From: Nitrospira sp.
GTDB taxonomy: Bacteria; Nitrospirota; Nitrospiria; Nitrospirales; Nitrospiraceae
Reading direction: 5' to 3'
NCBI GenBank assembly: GCA_018242765.1
Contig: JAFEBH010000005.1
Span: 25,460-89,459 of the forward strand
Length of the DNA: 64,000 nt
Numbering within the stretch: position 1 is the stretch's first letter; each line of letters starts with the position of its first letter. The notes beneath the pieces were generated by a model. The model was given only the letters and a program-made list of their open reading frames with translations. It ran no database searches and was not told where the DNA came from. Position numbers and translations under genes: made by a program. Positions 60,440 through 64,000 of this stretch are shown here, one piece after another.

Positions 60440-60527
60440 CATTACGCGGCGCGGGCCGGAATTTCTCCAAAAAACGGAATGATCAGATGAGCCAGAGACG
60501 ATATTGAAATTCCCATTGGGCACACCA
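60440..60527. repeat. Right end of the island (element 3 end plus chromosome half-site)
   Basis: Contains the element-end sequence CGCGGCGCGGGCCGGAATTT (found also at 58796) and the core TTGGGCACACCA (60516-60527), 11 of 12 identical to the tRNA end. No right arm AACCTTTCAATG follows, as expected where the element meets chromosome. Confidence 0.75.
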
Positions 60528-61146
60528 TCTGCTTCCGAACAATAGGTCGTTGTGAGAAATCCATCTTGCCTGCACCATTCTCAATCGAATACTTGACTAT
60601 TCTTGAGAGACATGGCCGCTGACTTCTCCTCCAGGATACTCGAATGACTTCCTCAGGGGTGCGCACGCCGGTACTGTAAATAAGGGTTCGTCTTCAACCC
60701 GATCACAGCTGAAGAAGCCAGGACTACAAATCCATTCCTCTCAGGTGACTCGTCAAAGATGGCGATGGCAAATACCCTAGTCCATCTAGGGTGGAATGCA
60801 TCTACCTGACGAGCTGATATTCACGTAGATAATATCACCCATTCCATTTCACAGAGACGACATAGAGGTAGATGACGTTCAGGGCAAGCACCGCAGCAGG
60901 TGAGTAGAATGTCAATGCATTACTCCGTCCTGCAAGCTCTCGGGACTTCACGCCTTCCCTCGATGGGGATCCGCCGCACGGAACAACACAAGGCGAATCC
61001 CGAGATGCAGAGGGCGCATCGAGGCACGCTGGGCACCGGTGATGAGCCATGACGAAGGGTGACGTGTCTCCACAGACACCATCCCTCTCATCAAACCTGT
61101 GAAAAGGCTCGAGGCAAGAAAGCAAACCACTGATTAGGAGGTTAAG
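60528..61146. other. Region without a supported gene
   Basis: About 620 bases between the island end and the RTX gene. Several minus-strand frames cross it but they are parts of antisense frames of the RTX gene or have no start signals. It holds the RTX promoter; a long leader ending in AGGAGGTTAAG lies before ATG 61147. Confidence 0.5.
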
Positions 61147-62547
61147 ATGGCAATCATCAACGGAACATCCGGTAATAACGTCCTCATTGGTACACCCAAT
61201 GCTGACGAGTTGAACGGATTTGGTGGGGATGACCAGCTCTTTGGCGGAAGGCACGATGACGCCCTCAATGGTGGCGATGGCAACGACAAGCTTGATGGCG
61301 GAAGTGGCAACGATATCCTGAACGGAGGCGCCGGGGACGATCTCATGGAAGGCGGAAACGGGGACGATCAACTGAACGGTGACACGGGGGTTGACACATT
61401 GAACGGTGGCGACGGCTTCGATCAATTGAACGGGGGAACCGGAGCTGACACCCTGAACGGCGGCGATGGGAGCGATACACTGGATGGGGGGCTCGATGCC
61501 GATGTCATGAACGGTGGAGACGGGAACGACACGTACATTGTAGACAACGTAGGCGACGTGGCGAAGGAGTCCTTTGACGATGAGCTGGGTGGGATATTTG
61601 ACAGCGTGCAGGCCTCCGTCACCCATACGCTTGGCTTTGGGATCGAAAACCTCTCCCTGACCGGCTCTGCCGCTATTAATGGTACCGGCAACGCACGGAA
61701 CAATATCATCAGTGGCAATGACAACAACAACATACTCGCAGGGCTGGATGGCAACGATACCATCGCCGGCGGCGGCGGCACAGATCGGTTGAACGGAGGG
61801 GCTGGGGCCGACTTCCTCAATGGTGGAAGCGGAAACGATGTTTTGAACGGTGGGGCTGGGGCCGATACCATGAACGGTGAGGATGGGAACGATATCTATA
61901 TTGTGGACAACACGAACGATGTGGTACAGGAGTTCTCATTTGATGATGCACTTGGCGGACAGGATCTCATCCGAGCATCCGTGACCTATACCCTGGGTAG
62001 CAGCATCGAGCTCCTCACTCTGACCGGCACCGCCGCAGCTAATGGCACAGGCAATGAAAAAAATAATGTCATCACTGGGAATGGTTCTAGCAACGTACTC
62101 TCTGGTCTAGATGGCAACGACACCTTAAACGGCGGAGATGGTACTGATCAGCTCGAGGGCGGCAACGGAGATGACCTATTGATCGGTGGAGCTGGGGCAG
62201 ATGCTCTCATCGGTGGCTTGGGTGCCGATCACTTCAAGTACAAATTAGTCACCGACAGCCTAGCTGGTGGTGGGAAAGATGCCATCATTAATTTTCAAGC
62301 AGGCAGTGGGATCGGCGACCAGATTGACCTCGCCGATATCGATGCCAATGTTTTACTGACTGGGAATCAAACCTTCACATGGATTGGAGGGGGTGCTTTT
62401 ACGGGAGCAGGCCAACTCCGATATGCCGGCGGGATTGTACAGGGTAACACCGACACGGATTCAACTGCTGAATTTGAGATTCAACTATTGGGCGGCCCAG
62501 TGCTCTTCGTCAATCCGGCAGCTACCGGCACCGATATCCTCCTGTAA
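61147..62547 (+). CDS. RTX-type calcium-binding repeat protein
   Basis: A 466-residue protein without N-terminal signal peptide. Nonapeptide G-G-x-G-x-D-x-L/I-x repeats form three blocks (about residues 10-125, 185-245, 310-360; for example G-G-D-G-N-D-K-L-D-G-G-S-G-N-D), separated by two homologous 65-residue segments with T-L-G-F/S and I-E-x-L-x-L-T-G. The end region (about 360-466) has the F-K-Y-K-L-V-T-D-S-L-A-G-G pattern found before the type I secretion signal. It should bind Ca and be exported by an ABC/HlyD/TolC machine, of which parts are at 1-1748. AGGAGG is close to the start. Confidence 0.92.
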   Translation: MAIINGTSGNNVLIGTPNADELNGFGGDDQLFGGRHDDALNGGDGNDKLDGGSGNDILNGGAGDDLMEGGNGDDQLNGDTGVDTLNGGDGFDQLNGGTGADTLNGGDGSDTLDGGLDADVMNGGDGNDTYIVDNVGDVAKESFDDELGGIFDSVQASVTHTLGFGIENLSLTGSAAINGTGNARNNIISGNDNNNILAGLDGNDTIAGGGGTDRLNGGAGADFLNGGSGNDVLNGGAGADTMNGEDGNDIYIVDNTNDVVQEFSFDDALGGQDLIRASVTYTLGSSIELLTLTGTAAANGTGNEKNNVITGNGSSNVLSGLDGNDTLNGGDGTDQLEGGNGDDLLIGGAGADALIGGLGADHFKYKLVTDSLAGGGKDAIINFQAGSGIGDQIDLADIDANVLLTGNQTFTWIGGGAFTGAGQLRYAGGIVQGNTDTDSTAEFEIQLLGGPVLFVNPAATGTDILL

Positions 62548-62562
62548 GTAGAACAACTTCAC

Positions 62563-62594
62563 GCAGGGCGCCCTCTAAAGCGCCCTGCCGTTTT
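62563..62594 (+). terminator. Rho-independent terminator after the RTX gene
   Basis: GCAGGGCGC pairs with GCGCCCTGC across CCTCTAAA, followed by CGTTTTAC. Starts 16 bases after the stop codon. Confidence 0.9.
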
Positions 62595-62628
62595 ACACCA
62601 ACACCACAAGCGCTCCAAAGACGACTCC

Positions 62629-63015
62629 CTACGCCTCAAACGCGTGGCTGCACTTCCGGCAAAGAAATTTCGAGGCAATTGTCTCCTTCCATTCATCGAG
62701 CTTCTTACTATGGTTCTTTGTCTTCAACCGCCCATACCCCACCCACACCCCTAGAAAAGCCAGCGACGAAGCAAGTTCGCCAACGGCCATCTGGGATTCC
62801 GATCCTTGGGGGGGGCCCATGCTGAGCATGACTGCTGCATTTGCGGGAATACCCAGCAGAAACCCTTGGAGGTAGGCCCACGGCGCCCTCGGTGGGTGAT
62901 AAGCCTTCGGAAGATCATTGAGAGCCTTGTTCGAGGTAGCCATTCGGAAGATATCCCCCACTCGCTGAACATTCTCTGCACTACAGCTTGGACAAATTCG
63001 CTCGGTAGACATCAA
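62629..63015 (-). CDS. Small zinc-ribbon membrane protein
   Basis: A 128-residue protein (M1 or M2) with C-P-S-C near residue 9 and C-R-K-C near 120, a split zinc ribbon joining the two ends, and two hydrophobic segments between (G-F-L-L-G-I-P-A-N-A-A-V-M-L near 51 and L-A-S-S-L-A-F-L-G-V-W-V near 81). Unknown function. It stands between the RTX terminator and the amoC terminator, facing the same way as amoC but probably not co-transcribed. Confidence 0.78.
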   Translation of the reverse strand: MMSTERICPSCSAENVQRVGDIFRMATSNKALNDLPKAYHPPRAPWAYLQGFLLGIPANAAVMLSMGPPQGSESQMAVGELASSLAFLGVWVGYGRLKTKNHSKKLDEWKETIASKFLCRKCSHAFEA

Positions 63016-63124
63016 CCCTCTCCTCTCTCCACAATTCTAAACCTCAACCCACATGTAACATGTCTAGCTCTGATCGACGACCCGATAACCTAGACTCATC
63101 AACTCCTTGCACGAAGAAACGACA

Positions 63125-63156
63125 CGGCCCGGCACCCCATCCGGAGTACCGGGCCG
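63125..63156 (-). terminator. Terminator hairpin downstream of amoC
   Basis: CGGCCCGG and CCGGGCCG form an 8-bp GC-rich stem; after one mismatch two further pairs extend it. On the minus strand it is followed by GTGTCGTTTCTTCG, a moderately T-rich stretch, about 30 bases after the amoC stop. Its presence suggests amoC is the last gene of its transcript. Confidence 0.75.
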
Positions 63157-63184
63157 CATCCATACGACTCCTCACCCTACTTAC

Positions 63185-64000
63185 TTAGTACACGCTCTTG
63201 GCCCCCTGCTGCACCTGGGCCGGGAACGGATCCAGGATGCTCTTCGGCGCGTTGTTCCAGATCACGTCCGCCAGATTCGACATCCGGCTCACGATCTGCG
63301 CCGCGACACCCCCCGCTGCCCCGAACAACCCGCACCAGCCCAACGTCACGAAGCCCCAGTGCAACGGTGCCGCAAACAGCTCATCCACAAACCAGAACGC
63401 ATGGCCCCACTCGTTGAGTCCCACGTTCGGCAGAATGAACATCGGCCCCACCACCGCCGCCACCAACGGAAACGACGTCGCTTGGCTGTACAGCGGCAAC
63501 CGCGTCTGCGCATACAGGTAGCTCGACACGCCGCACGTGATGTACAACGGGAACGTCCCGTAGAACGCCACAATATGGCTCGCCGTGAAGCTCGTGTCCC
63601 GGATGATCACTTGGTGCCACGCCGCATCCTGCTCCAACGTGTAGCTCCCCGCGTAGTACACGCCCCAGATGTAGCACACCAACCACCCCATCCAGTAAAA
63701 GTACCGCTTCAGCTCCAACTTCGGGTCCAGATTCGCCAGGTTCCGATCCCGCGTCACCCAGATCCAGCCGATCGAGGTGGCAAAGAAGATGGCGTTGGCC
63801 AGAATGTTGAACCGCCACAGCCCCATCCACACCGACTCAAACTCCGGGGTCATCGAATCCAACCCATGCGAATACCCGAAGGTCCGCTGATAGACCACCC
63901 AAAACACCCCGATCGCCAACATCGCAAACCAGCCGATCTTCACCGGCTTCGAATCGTACCACTGCGACACATCATATCCCCGCTCGCTTGATGCTGCCAT
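63185..64000 (-). CDS. amoC: Ammonia monooxygenase subunit C
   Basis: Membrane subunit of the copper enzyme that oxidises ammonia to hydroxylamine. The full 271-residue gene fits exactly, with its ATG at the window edge. Six hydrophobic segments, [12 protein letters not shown] near residue 59, the metal-site pattern with Asp125 and His129 (D-A-A-W-H) and His142 (F-T-A-S-H), and T-R-L-P-L-Y near 168 are typical of AmoC/PmoC (PF04896). In comammox Nitrospira extra amoC copies separate from amoAB are known. amoA and amoB are not downstream here; a terminator hairpin follows. Upstream context is not visible. Confidence 0.95.
   Translation of the reverse strand: MAASSERGYDVSQWYDSKPVKIGWFAMLAIGVFWVVYQRTFGYSHGLDSMTPEFESVWMGLWRFNILANAIFFATSIGWIWVTRDRNLANLDPKLELKRYFYWMGWLVCYIWGVYYAGSYTLEQDAAWHQVIIRDTSFTASHIVAFYGTFPLYITCGVSSYLYAQTRLPLYSQATSFPLVAAVVGPMFILPNVGLNEWGHAFWFVDELFAAPLHWGFVTLGWCGLFGAAGGVAAQIVSRMSNLADVIWNNAPKSILDPFPAQVQQGAKSVY

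Larger units (their letters stand above)
42189..60527. mobile_element. tRNA-Glu accretion island of three tandem elements
   Basis: Bounded on the left by the 3' end of tRNA-Glu and on the right by a copy of the same tRNA end with one substitution (60516-60527). Two further copies of the 12-base core at 55287 and 58875 divide it into element 1 (about 13 kb, intact recombinase, primase, terminase), element 2 (about 3.6 kb) and element 3 (about 1.6 kb). Elements 2 and 3 start with a recombinase 3' fragment only. Cargo genes from 53.2 to 58.7 are AT-richer than the chromosome and than the replication/packaging genes, pointing to transfer from other sources. Element boundaries are inferred from repeat structure. 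Confidence 0.85.

Noticed and set aside
60835..61626. Long minus-strand open frame antisense to the RTX gene
   Set aside because: It is the mirror of the nonapeptide repeats (regular V-I-V-P/V-Q-L repeats) and overlaps the well-supported RTX gene; no ribosome-binding site.
63107..63991. Long plus-strand frame antisense to amoC
   Set aside because: His/Arg/Pro-rich shadow of amoC; no coding character.

Overview
The window reads as a chromosomal segment of a Nitrospira-type bacterium that oxidises ammonia (a comammox Nitrospira). The strongest pointer is a complete amoC gene (subunit C of ammonia monooxygenase) at the right edge. The rest of the gene set (T1SS parts, alginate-export-type porin, L,D-transpeptidases, ParABS with bactofilins, a P450) is compatible with that. 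The genus call is inference from protein character, since no rRNA gene is present.

Layout. 1-1.75 kb: end of a type I secretion adaptor (HlyD) and its TolC partner. 1.8-8.8 kb, minus strand: sugar-phosphate operon pgi-pgl-glk-rpiA followed by an M1 aminopeptidase. 8.9-12 kb, minus: cell-wall operon with two L,D-transpeptidases, a degenerate relative and a helical lipoprotein. 12.3-24 kb, plus: the conserved origin-type cluster rpmH-rnpA-yidD-yidC-mnmE-mnmG-rsmG-parA-parB with two parS sites, then two bactofilins, mnmA and two TatA/B-type genes. dnaA is not in view. 24-42 kb: ordinary chromosomal genes (porin, ThrH, two cysteine-cluster proteins, EVE protein, RicT, cytochrome c, YihY, P450, a second M1 peptidase, HU, rfbC) and tRNA-Lys, tRNA-Arg and tRNA-Glu.

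42.2-60.5 kb is an accretion island in the 3' end of tRNA-Glu(UUC). I read it as three tandem elements. Element 1 (42.2-55.3) has an intact large serine recombinase, methyltransferase, HTH regulators, terminase, an inverted-repeat origin candidate, a primase-helicase, an unknown lipoprotein and an AT-rich three-gene operon. It has no capsid, portal or tail genes, so it looks like a phage satellite. Element 2 (55.3-58.9) keeps only a recombinase fragment and carries a membrane protein and a 775-aa zinc-ribbon/PD-(D/E)XK-like protein. Element 3 (58.9-60.5) keeps another recombinase fragment, a truncated RHH/YfbU-type gene and an RRM protein. Junctions repeat the tRNA end (TTGGGGACACCA) inside an 11-12 bp inverted repeat. 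The recombinase reading frame crosses the attachment core: integrated, it stops inside the tRNA gene; at element-element junctions it runs into a conserved C-terminal tail of about 25 residues. Four direct copies of a structured repeat (up to three hairpins, with compensatory changes) lie between the cargo blocks and look like an undescribed or solo non-coding RNA.

60.5-64 kb: an RTX-type calcium-binding protein with a clear terminator, a small zinc-ribbon membrane protein, and amoC.
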